This document shows positions 1 to 7,257 of a DNA stretch of 17,117 nt, one piece after another. The first letter of the stretch is position 1; each line of letters begins with the position of its first letter. The notes beneath the pieces were generated by a model. The model had not been told where the DNA came from. It ran no database searches and saw only the letters and a list, made by a program, of their open reading frames with translations. Source of the stretch: SD8 sp035528475 (lineage in GTDB: Archaea > Halobacteriota > Methanomicrobia > Methanomicrobiales > Methanospirillaceae); the NCBI GenBank assembly GCA_035528475.1, contig DATKYO010000113.1, positions 1-17,117 of the forward strand, read 5' to 3'. A program made the translations under genes and the position numbers.

Positions 1-124
1 CACTACCACTCCGACTACTACTATCCCCACTACCACTCCGACTACTACTATCCCCACTACCACTCCGACTACTACTATCCCCACTACCACTCCGACTACT
101 ACTATCCCCACTACCACTCCGACT
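1..124 (+). repeat. Perfect 27-bp tandem repeat encoding a 9-residue Thr/Pro unit
   Basis: Copies start at 1, 28, 55 and 82, with a partial fifth at 109-124. As far as can be read, the copies are identical at every base. In frame the unit encodes TTTPTTTIP. The array continues off the left edge, so its total copy number is unknown. Perfect identity, including third codon positions, points to recent expansion or ongoing homogenisation rather than protein-level selection alone. A 27-bp unit keeps the frame at any copy number. Confidence 0.95.
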
Positions 125-2479
125 GTGTCTCCGCAATTGCCCCATCTCTTCTACGGCAACGTCACGATGGGCGGAATTCCCGCGCCTGTGGGAACAAATG
201 TCACTGCAGTGGTAACAGGAGGCGGAGGGTTCATTGTCACTGATACGGAAGGAAAATATGGAAGTCCGGATTTCATTGGGGAAAAACTGATTGTGCAGGG
301 TTCAATCCCGGACGGGGCTCCAATCGAGTTCTATGTAAACGGGAACAGGGCCGAATGCTATGATGTTGCGTCCGGTGGCAGCTGGGAGATGACCTATCCA
401 TTTGAATCAGGCGAGGAGACGGACCTCAATCTCAGGGTGCTGGAGCCGACAACAGTTCCAACGACCACAGTGCCTACCACTACTCCCACCACCACGGTCC
501 CAACAACTACTCCGACCACCACAGTGCCTACCACTACTCCCACCACCACAGTCCCAACAACTACTCCGACCACCACAGTGCCTACCACTACTCCCACCAC
601 TACGGTCCCAACAACTACTCCGACGACTCCTGTTCCCCCGGAGCTGCCTCACGCATTCTATGGCAATGTATCAATTGGAGAGAATCCCGCACCTGTCGAT
701 AGCAATATCACCGCACTTGCAACAGGCGGAGGCGGATTCGTCCTGACTGATACTGAAGGAGAATATGGTGGCCCTGCCGGACTAGGAGACAAACTGCTGG
801 TCCAGGGAACAATTTCTGAAGGATCGCCCATCTCCTTCTATGTCGACGGATTCATTGCCCAGTGTTATGACGTGAATTCCAGCGGGCCCTGGCAGGACAC
901 ATATCCATTCCAGGCAGGTGACGTGACCAGGCTGGATCTCCGAATATCTGGATTATCGGCTGATTTCACCGCAAATACTACTTCAGGATACATCCCCCTG
1001 GCAGTCCAGTTCAACGATCTGTCAATTGGTGATCCCTTATCCTGGTATTGGGATTTCGGGGATAATACAAGTTCAATCCTGCAAAACCCGGAGCATGTCT
1101 ATACCGCTTCAGGCATGTACACGGTGTCTCTTACGGTAGAAAATTCCGCAGAAAACAGCACGATAACAAAAGTTGATTATATCAATGCCGAGATGCCACC
1201 TATCGGCGGCGATATCGGGTACTTCCTGGTTCACTGCAATGTAGATGGCGCAGAAGTATCCTTTGACCTGGACAATATGGGGCTGATCGAGAACGGCACA
1301 CTCCTGGTCCAGGTCTATGTTACTGCGTCACCATACCAGACATATACTGTCCAGAAAGCGGGATACCAGACTGTGACCCAGGATATCACAACCTATCCTG
1401 TCAAGGACGAAACCGTGGATCTGTATGTGACACTTGAACCAGTGACGGTGTTCTACATTATCAATGCCACAACAGGTGAAAACGGATCAATTGAACCATC
1501 CGGAGATGTGAGCGTGCCGGAGGGTATGTCGCAGACCTTCAACATAACCCCCGATTCAGGATATAAAGTGGCAGATGTCTTCGTGGACGGGACAGGAATT
1601 GGCGCGGTGAACACGTTCGAGTTCTCTTCGGTGTATGAAGACCACGCAATATACGCAACATTCGTTCCTGAATCGACTATCCTATACACCATCACTTCAT
1701 CTGCAGGAGATCATGGTGCAATAGAGCCCGCGGGACTGATAAGTGTAGTTTCGGATGGGACGCAGGAGTTCTCGATAACACCTGATCCCGGATATGAAAT
1801 TGAGGACGTGCTGGTGAACAACGCCTCGGTCGGCCCTGTATCAGCCTATACCTTTGAAAATGTGAGTGAAGATCAGTTCATCCATGCCAGTTTCCTCACA
1901 GTCCAGCCCGATGCATATTATATCAATGCCACTGCCGGCGCCGGTGGAACTATCATCCCCACGGGACTGATTACGGTTCTGCCTGGAACATCCCGGAACT
2001 TTTCCATGGTTCCGGAGTATAATTACATCATCAAGAATGTAATCGTGGACGGTGATGCAAAAGGTGCTCTTAGCGAGTATATGTTCCTGGACGTGTATTC
2101 GAACCATACCATCTCCGTCTCCTTCAGCAAGCAAGGTGGAGGCGGCGGTGGCGGCGGCGGTGGCGGCGGTGGCGGCTTCCCGGTCACCACCACCCCGACC
2201 ACAACACCCACCACCCCGGTTCCGACACTGGTAAGCAGCTCGGATACGGGAGATTCAGGTGCGAATGCCACACCAGTGATCACGACCACCGCGACACAGG
2301 TCATCGAGACTACACAGACTACTGCGGTGCCGACAACGATACCCCCTGCCCAGCCATTCTGGACCAGATTCCCGCTGGCCTGGTTGTTGATCCTGCTTGC
2401 CCTCATACTCATTGGTGCAGGAATCGCGTATTATTACTACAGAAATAAGAAAGGCCAGGAAATCCTGTATGAAGAATAA
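2..2479 (+). CDS. Large cell-surface protein, 5' truncated, with Thr/Pro repeats, PKD domain and C-terminal membrane anchor
   Basis: The frame is open from base 2, so the gene begins before the window and at least 825 residues are visible. Order of parts by base position: a Thr/Pro tandem array (2-124), a domain starting LPHLFYGNV (about 137-440), a second Thr/Pro array (449-640), a second copy of that domain starting LPHAFYGNV (about 646-950), a PKD domain with WDFGDN (about 953-1190), a PEGA-like beta domain (about 1200-1445), three InlB/bacterial-type repeats each with a GYxxxxVxVD core (about 1450-1670, 1680-1900, 1915-2130), 14 consecutive glycines, a short TTTP linker, then a hydrophobic helix (about 2370-2440) followed by the basic sequence YRNKKGQ. 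This is the plan of an exported protein anchored by its C-terminus with the bulk outside. The signal peptide would lie upstream of the window. Function is unknown; adhesion or envelope structure is an inference from the domains. The gene is well separated from the next one. Confidence 0.85.
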   Translation, partial: TTTPTTTIPTTTPTTTIPTTTPTTTIPTTTPTTTIPTTTPTVSPQLPHLFYGNVTMGGIPAPVGTNVTAVVTGGGGFIVTDTEGKYGSPDFIGEKLIVQGSIPDGAPIEFYVNGNRAECYDVASGGSWEMTYPFESGEETDLNLRVLEPTTVPTTTVPTTTPTTTVPTTTPTTTVPTTTPTTTVPTTTPTTTVPTTTPTTTVPTTTPTTPVPPELPHAFYGNVSIGENPAPVDSNITALATGGGGFVLTDTEGEYGGPAGLGDKLLVQGTISEGSPISFYVDGFIAQCYDVNSSGPWQDTYPFQAGDVTRLDLRISGLSADFTANTTSGYIPLAVQFNDLSIGDPLSWYWDFGDNTSSILQNPEHVYTASGMYTVSLTVENSAENSTITKVDYINAEMPPIGGDIGYFLVHCNVDGAEVSFDLDNMGLIENGTLLVQVYVTASPYQTYTVQKAGYQTVTQDITTYPVKDETVDLYVTLEPVTVFYIINATTGENGSIEPSGDVSVPEGMSQTFNITPDSGYKVADVFVDGTGIGAVNTFEFSSVYEDHAIYATFVPESTILYTITSSAGDHGAIEPAGLISVVSDGTQEFSITPDPGYEIEDVLVNNASVGPVSAYTFENVSEDQFIHASFLTVQPDAYYINATAGAGGTIIPTGLITVLPGTSRNFSMVPEYNYIIKNVIVDGDAKGALSEYMFLDVYSNHTISVSFSKQGGGGGGGGGGGGGGFPVTTTPTTTPTTPVPTLVSSSDTGDSGANATPVITTTATQVIETTQTTAVPTTIPPAQPFWTRFPLAWLLILLALILIGAGIAYYYYRNKKGQEILYEE
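464..625 (+). repeat. 54-bp higher-order tandem repeat encoding TTTVPTTTP units
   Basis: Near-identical 54-bp units begin at 464, 518 and 572, the last one decaying near 620. Each unit consists of two 27-bp halves that encode the same nine residues with different codons: one half uses GTG CCT ACC, the other GTC CCA ACA. The units differ at a few bases, for example G at 496 against A at 550. The unit differs in sequence from the array at 1-124, so the two arrays expanded independently. Confidence 0.9.
2135..2176 (+). repeat. GGN trinucleotide run encoding 14 glycines
   Basis: Fourteen consecutive glycine codons, almost all GGC or GGT, lie inside the surface-protein gene between the last beta repeat and the short Thr/Pro linker before the membrane anchor. 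It probably forms a flexible hinge. Runs of this kind can change length by slippage in steps of one residue. Confidence 0.9.
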
Positions 2480-2483
2480 ATCA

Positions 2484-2510
2484 TTTTTTTAAAAATTTAT
2501 CATTTTTTTT
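2484..2510 (+). terminator. Oligo-T transcription termination region
   Basis: Two T runs, of 7 (2484-2490) and 8 (2503-2510), lie 5 to 31 bases after the stop codon of the surface-protein gene, separated by an A/T-rich stretch. Archaeal RNA polymerase terminates at such oligo-T tracts without needing a hairpin. The position fits the end of the upstream transcript. Confidence 0.65.
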
Positions 2511-2573
2511 ACTTTCGCACCATACAGTTGCATATTTTTCCCCAATGGAGCCCAGTTTTTCGTATCACTTCAA

Positions 2574-2590
2574 CGTATCGTATAATGAAT
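2574..2590 (+). promoter_or_regulatory. Probable promoter of the RFC-MCM operon
   Basis: The 152-bp gap between the surface-protein gene and the RFC gene has the T-rich terminator at its left end and an A/T-rich element, GTATAATGAAT, at 2580-2590, about 42-52 bases before the RFC start. The word CGTAT occurs three times, at 2561, 2574 and 2579, which could be a regulator site. A second A/T patch near 2600-2609 is an alternative. The assignment is by eye only. Confidence 0.4.
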
Positions 2591-2631
2591 CCCAACTATG
2601 ATAATATTTGAAAGAGGAATAAGGAAGTAAC

Positions 2632-3600
2632 ATGGATGAAAGCCATACTATCTGGATAGAGAAATACAGGCCCGTAAAACTGGCTGAAATCGTCGGACAG
2701 GACGAGATAATTAAGCGGCTTGAATCCTATGTACTTTCCGGCGACCTGCCTCACCTTCTTTTTACAGGGAGTGCCGGCGTTGGAAAGACCACGGCTGCAA
2801 TTGCATTAGCGCGGGAATTTTTCAAAGAATCCTGGCATATGAATTTCAGGGAATTGAATGCCTCCGATGAGAGGGGAATTGATGTAGTCAGGAACCAGAT
2901 CAAGCAGTTCGCACGTACGGCACCTCTGGGAGGCGCAGAGTTTAAAATCCTGTTCCTCGATGAAGCGGATGCCCTGACTCCGGATGCCCAGGCCGCATTA
3001 AGAAGGACAATGGAGAACTATGCACAGTCTTGCCGGTTCATCCTCTCCTGCAATTATTCCTCAAAGATAATCGATCCCATCCAGAGCCGGTGTGCCATCT
3101 ACAGGTTCAGGGCTTTGAACCGGGAGGCAGTTGGAGAGGAAATACAGAGGATTGCAGGCTATGAAGGCCTTTCTATCGATGAAAATGCAATAAATTCGAT
3201 ATTCGATATTTCCCAGGGGGATATGCGAAAAGCCATCAATGCACTCCAGGGAGCGGCAATACTGGACAAAAAAATCAAATCTGAAATGATCTATGCCATT
3301 ACAGCCAGTGCCCGGCCCGATGAAATCGAAAAACTTCTTACACTGGCACTCAACGGCGATTTTGAAGGTGCGGAGAGTATTTTGAACACATTACTCCGTG
3401 AGCGCGGCATTGCCCCCAACGAAATGATCAACCAGTGCTACCGGGCTCTGTTGAAGTGGCCTATGGATGACGATCTTCGGGTGGCACTGATTGACCAGCT
3501 TGGCATAACCGATTTCCGGCTTTCTGAAGGTGCCAATACCGAGATCCAGATGGAAGCGCTTATTGCAAAGTTTGTGATGATTGCCAGGCGATATATCTGA
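2632..3600 (+). CDS. rfcS: Replication factor C small subunit (clamp loader ATPase)
   Basis: A 322-residue AAA+ protein of the usual length for archaeal RFC small subunits. With the large subunit it opens the PCNA ring and loads it at primer ends. Visible motifs: RFC-type N-terminus WIEKYRP (residues 8-14), Walker A GSAGVGKT (46-53), the NASDERG motif (76-82), Walker B LFLDEAD (107-113), sensor 1 around SCNYSS (139-144), the arginine-finger SRC motif (152-154) and sensor 2 in GDMRKA. All ATPase residues are present, so this is the catalytically competent paralogue. The ATG at 2632 follows a purine-rich AAGGAAG. It is followed after 9 bases by MCM, so the two are probably co-transcribed. The large subunit is not in the window. 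Confidence 0.95.
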   Translation: MDESHTIWIEKYRPVKLAEIVGQDEIIKRLESYVLSGDLPHLLFTGSAGVGKTTAAIALAREFFKESWHMNFRELNASDERGIDVVRNQIKQFARTAPLGGAEFKILFLDEADALTPDAQAALRRTMENYAQSCRFILSCNYSSKIIDPIQSRCAIYRFRALNREAVGEEIQRIAGYEGLSIDENAINSIFDISQGDMRKAINALQGAAILDKKIKSEMIYAITASARPDEIEKLLTLALNGDFEGAESILNTLLRERGIAPNEMINQCYRALLKWPMDDDLRVALIDQLGITDFRLSEGANTEIQMEALIAKFVMIARRYI

Positions 3601-3609
3601 GGGAAGTTT

Positions 3610-5724
3610 GTGGCCGAAGATTTCGAGACGGAAATTATCGATCGTGATGCAGACTGGAGTAAATTCCTCAAAAGCCGGTATAAAAAGCAATTAAACGAAT
3701 TGATCAGGGAATATCCCTATCGCAGATCGCTGTTTATTGATTATCGAGAACTGGAGAGTTTCGGCAGAACCGGCATCCGTATGGCCGATGAACTCCTGGA
3801 GAAACCCGGAACGGTCCTGGAAGATGTTCGCAATGCCATAAAAAACCACCAGCTCATAAAGAAGAAAGAAGGAAAAACTCCCGCAGATATCAATATCAGG
3901 TTCGTAAATCTCCCAAGAAAGATGGGTATCAGGAATATACGCTCAGATCATATCAACAAGTTCATCAGTGTGGAAGGCATCCTCCGGAAGACAACTGAAG
4001 TACGGCCAAGAATTGTCAACGCAGTATTCCGATGCCCCGGCGGTCACAAGACTAAAAAAACACAGACCTATGGAAAATTCCGGGAACCTGAAGGATGTGC
4101 GACTGACGGGTGCACCTACAAGAAACTTGAACTCATTCTCAAAGATTCCCGGTTCATCGACTCCCAGAAACTGAGGGTACAGGAGTCACCCGAAGGACTC
4201 AGGGGTGGCGAGCAGCCCCAGACCCTGGATGTCGATGCAACAGATGACCTTACCGGACTTGTCTCTCCGGGAGATCGGGTGGTGATGAACGGCATCCTCC
4301 GTTCAATGCAGAGGGTAACCCATGGTGACAAAAGCACCATTTTTGATATTTATCTGGAATGCAATTCCATTGAAATTGCGGAAAAAGAGTTTGAAGAAGT
4401 GGAGATCGGGGAAAATGACGAGGAAGAAATCCTCCGCCTCTCGAGAGACCCGAATATCTACCGGAAGATCACTCACTCCATTGCTCCCACAATTTATGGA
4501 AACGAAGATGTAAAGGAGGCCATAGCACTCCAGTTGTTCGGAGGCATCAAAAAAGAGATGCCGGACGGAACCAATCTGAGAGGCGATATTCATGTCCTCC
4601 TGATAGGAGACCCCGGTATCGCGAAAAGCCAGCTTCTGAGGTACGTGGTGAAGTTGTCCCCCCGGGCAATCTATACAAGCGGGCAGTCATCGACATCGGC
4701 CGGACTCACCGCCACCGCGGTCAAGGACGAGTTCGGTGACGGCCGCTGGACTCTTGAGGCAGGAGCCCTGGTTCTTGCAGACATGGGAATCGCAGCAGTG
4801 GACGAGATGGACAAAATGCAGAAGGATGACCGCAGTGCCCTTCACGAAGCAATGGAGCAGCAGTCCATCAGTGTGGCGAAGGCGGGTATTACGGCCACCC
4901 TCAAATCCCGGTGTGCCCTCCTCGGAGCAGCCAATCCAAAATTGGGAAGATTCGATGATTTTGCCCCGATTGGGGATCAAATCAATATGCCTGCGTCTCT
5001 TCTTTCCCGGTTCGATCTCATTTTTGTGATGACCGATAAGCCTGATCACAAGAAAGACGGCGCAATTGCCGAACATATCCTCAAAGCCCACATTATCGGT
5101 GAGACTATTGCCCAGCACAGCAGGCAGCCCATACCAGGGGTTGATGAGGACTACATTACCGAACAGCTCAAACCTGTGACGCCGGATATCGAGCCGTCCC
5201 TGTTTCGGAAATATGTTGCCTACGCAAAAAGAACCTGTTTTCCAAGGCTCACTGATGATGCCAGGAACTCATTAATCGATTATTACATGAAATTACGTGA
5301 CCTGGCATCTGAATCCACAAAACCGGTTCCTGTTACTGCACGACAGCTGGAAGCCCTTGTAAGGCTGGCGGAAGCGAGTGCCCGTATCCGGCTGTCCAAT
5401 TCCATTGAAACTGTTGATTCCGAAAGGGTTGTAAAAATTGTTGATAACTGCCTTCGCCAGGTTGCATATGATGCCAAGAGCGGCACTTTTGAGATCGATA
5501 AGATTGTTACCGGTATTACGAAAGGAAAACGCGATATGATACGGATAATCAAGCAAGCGATCCGCGATAACGCCGATCACAGTGGGAGGGCGAGGATTGA
5601 AGACGTAATTGAGCTTCTTATGCAGAAAGGATTTTCCAGGGATGAAATCAGAAGCCAGATTGATATGTTCCTCCGCCAGGGTGAAGCGATGGAGCCGTCA
5701 ACAGGTATCATCAAACTGATCTGA
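3610..5724 (+). CDS. mcm: MCM replicative DNA helicase
   Basis: A 704-residue MCM protein, the hexameric 3'-5' helicase that unwinds DNA at the archaeal fork. Domains in order: N-terminal A and OB domains (about 1-260) with a zinc site formed by C142, H146, C163 and C168; AAA+ core with Walker A GDPGIAKS (333-340), Walker B VDEMDK (397-402), sensor 1 at GAANPK (439-444) and arginine-finger SRFD (466-469); then a C-terminal winged-helix region (about 620-704). The start is GTG at 3610, supported by the purine-rich GAGGGAAG at 3599-3606, which overlaps the RFC stop codon. The zinc ligands are C-x3-H and C-x4-C rather than four regular CxxC cysteines. Apart from that it is complete and ordinary. 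No intein is seen at the ATPase motifs, a site where archaeal MCMs sometimes carry one. Confidence 0.97.
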   Translation: MAEDFETEIIDRDADWSKFLKSRYKKQLNELIREYPYRRSLFIDYRELESFGRTGIRMADELLEKPGTVLEDVRNAIKNHQLIKKKEGKTPADINIRFVNLPRKMGIRNIRSDHINKFISVEGILRKTTEVRPRIVNAVFRCPGGHKTKKTQTYGKFREPEGCATDGCTYKKLELILKDSRFIDSQKLRVQESPEGLRGGEQPQTLDVDATDDLTGLVSPGDRVVMNGILRSMQRVTHGDKSTIFDIYLECNSIEIAEKEFEEVEIGENDEEEILRLSRDPNIYRKITHSIAPTIYGNEDVKEAIALQLFGGIKKEMPDGTNLRGDIHVLLIGDPGIAKSQLLRYVVKLSPRAIYTSGQSSTSAGLTATAVKDEFGDGRWTLEAGALVLADMGIAAVDEMDKMQKDDRSALHEAMEQQSISVAKAGITATLKSRCALLGAANPKLGRFDDFAPIGDQINMPASLLSRFDLIFVMTDKPDHKKDGAIAEHILKAHIIGETIAQHSRQPIPGVDEDYITEQLKPVTPDIEPSLFRKYVAYAKRTCFPRLTDDARNSLIDYYMKLRDLASESTKPVPVTARQLEALVRLAEASARIRLSNSIETVDSERVVKIVDNCLRQVAYDAKSGTFEIDKIVTGITKGKRDMIRIIKQAIRDNADHSGRARIEDVIELLMQKGFSRDEIRSQIDMFLRQGEAMEPSTGIIKLI

Positions 5725-5757
5725 TCCGCTCTTACTATCTAGGCGGAACGTCTACAA

Positions 5758-6117
5758 ATGATCATGGTCACAGACCGTGAACAGGCAATTTTTGAAGCTG
5801 CCATCAAACTCGGTGCACTCTATCACCAGTGGGTGGGAACTCCTGTATCACCCGGGACAGCTCCCCTTCTTGCACAGGCAATCGAAGAAAGCGTAAAACT
5901 TCAGCCTTTTGTAAAAAATATACAGGTTCACCTTGACACTGATCGAATGACCCCCAATCCGTTCGGGTATTCTGAGGTAAACGGGCTGATGTTTGATGTC
6001 CATATCCATACCAGGTGGGGCAAGGCTACCTGTCATGCAAGATTATCACCAAAGGGAGACTATCCTATGATGGAGATTGTGGAATGCAATGAAGATTTCG
6101 AATTATCCGGTCACTGA
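5758..6117 (+). CDS. mptD: Archaeal dihydroneopterin aldolase MptD (tetrahydromethanopterin synthesis)
   Basis: A 119-residue protein matching the small archaeal aldolase family typified by M. jannaschii MJ1585 (former DUF381). The family cleaves 7,8-dihydroneopterin to 6-hydroxymethyl-7,8-dihydropterin and glycolaldehyde, a step toward the pterin part of the C1 carrier tetrahydromethanopterin. The assignment rests on recognised family features: REQAIFEAAIKLGALYHQ near the N-terminus with the YHQ histidine (H23), then GTPVSP, and a C-terminal half rich in beta strands. Length fits the family. An AGGCGG element at 5741-5746 suits the ATG at 5758 better than the second in-frame ATG at 5764. It lies 33 bases after MCM and overlaps the next gene, so it may be read through from the replication genes. 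I recalled the homology and did not search for it. Confidence 0.82.
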   Translation: MIMVTDREQAIFEAAIKLGALYHQWVGTPVSPGTAPLLAQAIEESVKLQPFVKNIQVHLDTDRMTPNPFGYSEVNGLMFDVHIHTRWGKATCHARLSPKGDYPMMEIVECNEDFELSGH

Positions 6118-6916
6118 CGATCATATCCACATTGACCCTGTGAACGGGAGGGGGCTCGCAGCGGCAAAGGATTTCAGGAACGCCGGAGGCACCCATATCT
6201 TCCTTGTAAGCAAACCATCCGGATCTTTTGGAATCCTCCCGCGGGATGGGAACGATTTTTCAGAGGTCTTTCGCGAAACGCTGCGGGTGGCTGATCTTGT
6301 AAGGGAACTCGGGCTTACGGTATTTCCCGTACTTGGGGTTCATCCCGCAGAAATCTCAAGGCTCACCTCATATTTGACTCTTGGTGAAACGGTTGCGATA
6401 ATGAAGAGGGGTCTGGAAATAGCTTCGGGTTTTATCGAGGAGGGCACCGCAGTTGCCCTGAAAAGCGGGAGGCCCCATTATGAGGTCCCGGAAGAACTCT
6501 GGAATGCATCCAATGAGATACTCAGATTCGCTCTTGCACTTGCGTCAGATTTGGGGTGCGCGATTCAGCTTCATGCGGAAAGCGGGCCCTGTGAGGACGT
6601 GGTGCAAATGGCATCCGATGAAGGACTCCCCATTCAGAGAGTTGTCAAACACTATGCCTCACCAGATACCCCTCTGATGCCATCCATGATCGCCACTAAT
6701 CCTGACATTCCCGCGATGGCCAAAGATAAGCGGATTTTTACTATGGAGAGTGATTATATGGATGAAAATTCACGCCCGGGAGCAGTAATCGGACCCAAAT
6801 CGGTACCCAGGATTACCAGGAAACTGTTCACCGAAGGAACAATCGGAATCGATGATGTCTGGAGGATCCACTGCGAAAGTCCGGCCAGCATCTATGGTGT
6901 GGAACTCTCCCTCTGA
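6089..6916 (+). CDS. TatD-related TIM-barrel metal-dependent hydrolase
   Basis: 275 residues from the ATG at 6089. A longer frame begins at a TTG at 6077, but the ATG places the metal motif at the usual distance from the N-terminus. The protein resembles archaeal TatD-like amidohydrolases. Candidate metal ligands are the HxH of DDHIHID (H12, H14), H85 in LGVHPAEI, H162 in LHAES, H188 in VKHYAS and D222 in ESDY. The substrate is unknown; classical TatD proteins are metal-dependent DNases, but this archaeal subgroup is uncharacterised as far as I know. The position where TatD usually has a catalytic Glu reads ALKSGRPHYE, so chemistry may differ. Its start lies inside mptD, overlapping by 29 bases, which implies translational coupling and perhaps a role in pterin metabolism. 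That last point is inference from context only. Confidence 0.8.
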   Translation: MKISNYPVTDDHIHIDPVNGRGLAAAKDFRNAGGTHIFLVSKPSGSFGILPRDGNDFSEVFRETLRVADLVRELGLTVFPVLGVHPAEISRLTSYLTLGETVAIMKRGLEIASGFIEEGTAVALKSGRPHYEVPEELWNASNEILRFALALASDLGCAIQLHAESGPCEDVVQMASDEGLPIQRVVKHYASPDTPLMPSMIATNPDIPAMAKDKRIFTMESDYMDENSRPGAVIGPKSVPRITRKLFTEGTIGIDDVWRIHCESPASIYGVELSL

Positions 6917-6931
6917 GGCGTACTGCTGACA

Positions 6932-6942
6932 TTTTATTATTA
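6932..6942 (+). promoter_or_regulatory. TATA-like element upstream of DUF424
   Basis: TTTTATTATTA lies in the 47-base gap after the TatD-like gene, centred about 27 bases before the ATG at 6964. Archaeal transcription starts about 25 bases below the TATA box, so the transcript would begin almost at the start codon. No Shine-Dalgarno sequence is seen there. This fits a leaderless mRNA. Confidence 0.5.
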
Positions 6943-6963
6943 TCCCCCACCCATAGACTATGG

Positions 6964-7257
6964 ATGTATCTCAAGATCCACCGCAGCCCTGACGGTGATC
7001 AGGTAGTGGCTGTCTGCGATCATGAATTGCTGAATACGCGAGTGAGGAGAGGAGAACTCGAAATCTGTATCAGCGAGGGTTTTTATGGAAACCGGCTATC
7101 AGATGCAGATGAAGTCCGGTCCGTGTTGAAAATGGCGGGTAACGTCAATCTTATGGGTGAAAGGGTCGTCGCCCTGGCAGTTGATATGGGCCTGATTGAA
7201 CGTTCCAACTGTTTCATGTTCGGGACCGTACCGCATGCTCAGGTATTCAGGCTATGA
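6964..7257 (+). CDS. DUF424 family protein
   Basis: A 97-residue archaeal protein of the DUF424 family, recognised from its length, the start MYLKIHRSPDG, the segment ELEICISEGFYG, and the ending VPHAQVF. Its biochemical role is not established. Family members are found in many archaea near translation genes, and here it overlaps NMD3 by an ATGA junction, so a link to ribosome or translation function is reasonable inference. It is the first gene of a compact four-gene run with NMD3, Taw2 and CoaBC. The start at 6964 is preceded by another ATG at 6960 in a different frame. There is no clear ribosome-binding site. Confidence 0.82.
   Translation: MYLKIHRSPDGDQVVAVCDHELLNTRVRRGELEICISEGFYGNRLSDADEVRSVLKMAGNVNLMGERVVALAVDMGLIERSNCFMFGTVPHAQVFRL

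Noticed and set aside
1..124. Short direct repeats considered as a CRISPR array
   Set aside because: The units are contiguous with no spacers and encode an in-frame Thr/Pro repeat.
394..600. Minus-strand open frame of Val/Gly repeats opposite the Thr/Pro array
   Set aside because: It is the mirror of the tandem repeat; long open frames arise automatically because the unit is a multiple of three and has no stop in that frame.
2023..2412. Minus-strand 129-residue frame with a polyproline run
   Set aside because: It is antisense to the polyglycine and linker region of a well-supported gene and shows no family features or ribosome site.
2511..2631. Small RNA gene between the surface protein and RFC
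   Set aside because: No stable hairpin or box motifs were found by eye; promoter and terminator elements explain the stretch.
4687..5118. 143-residue minus-strand frame inside MCM
   Set aside because: It lies opposite the conserved AAA+ core; the composition looks like an antisense shadow and no start signal is seen.
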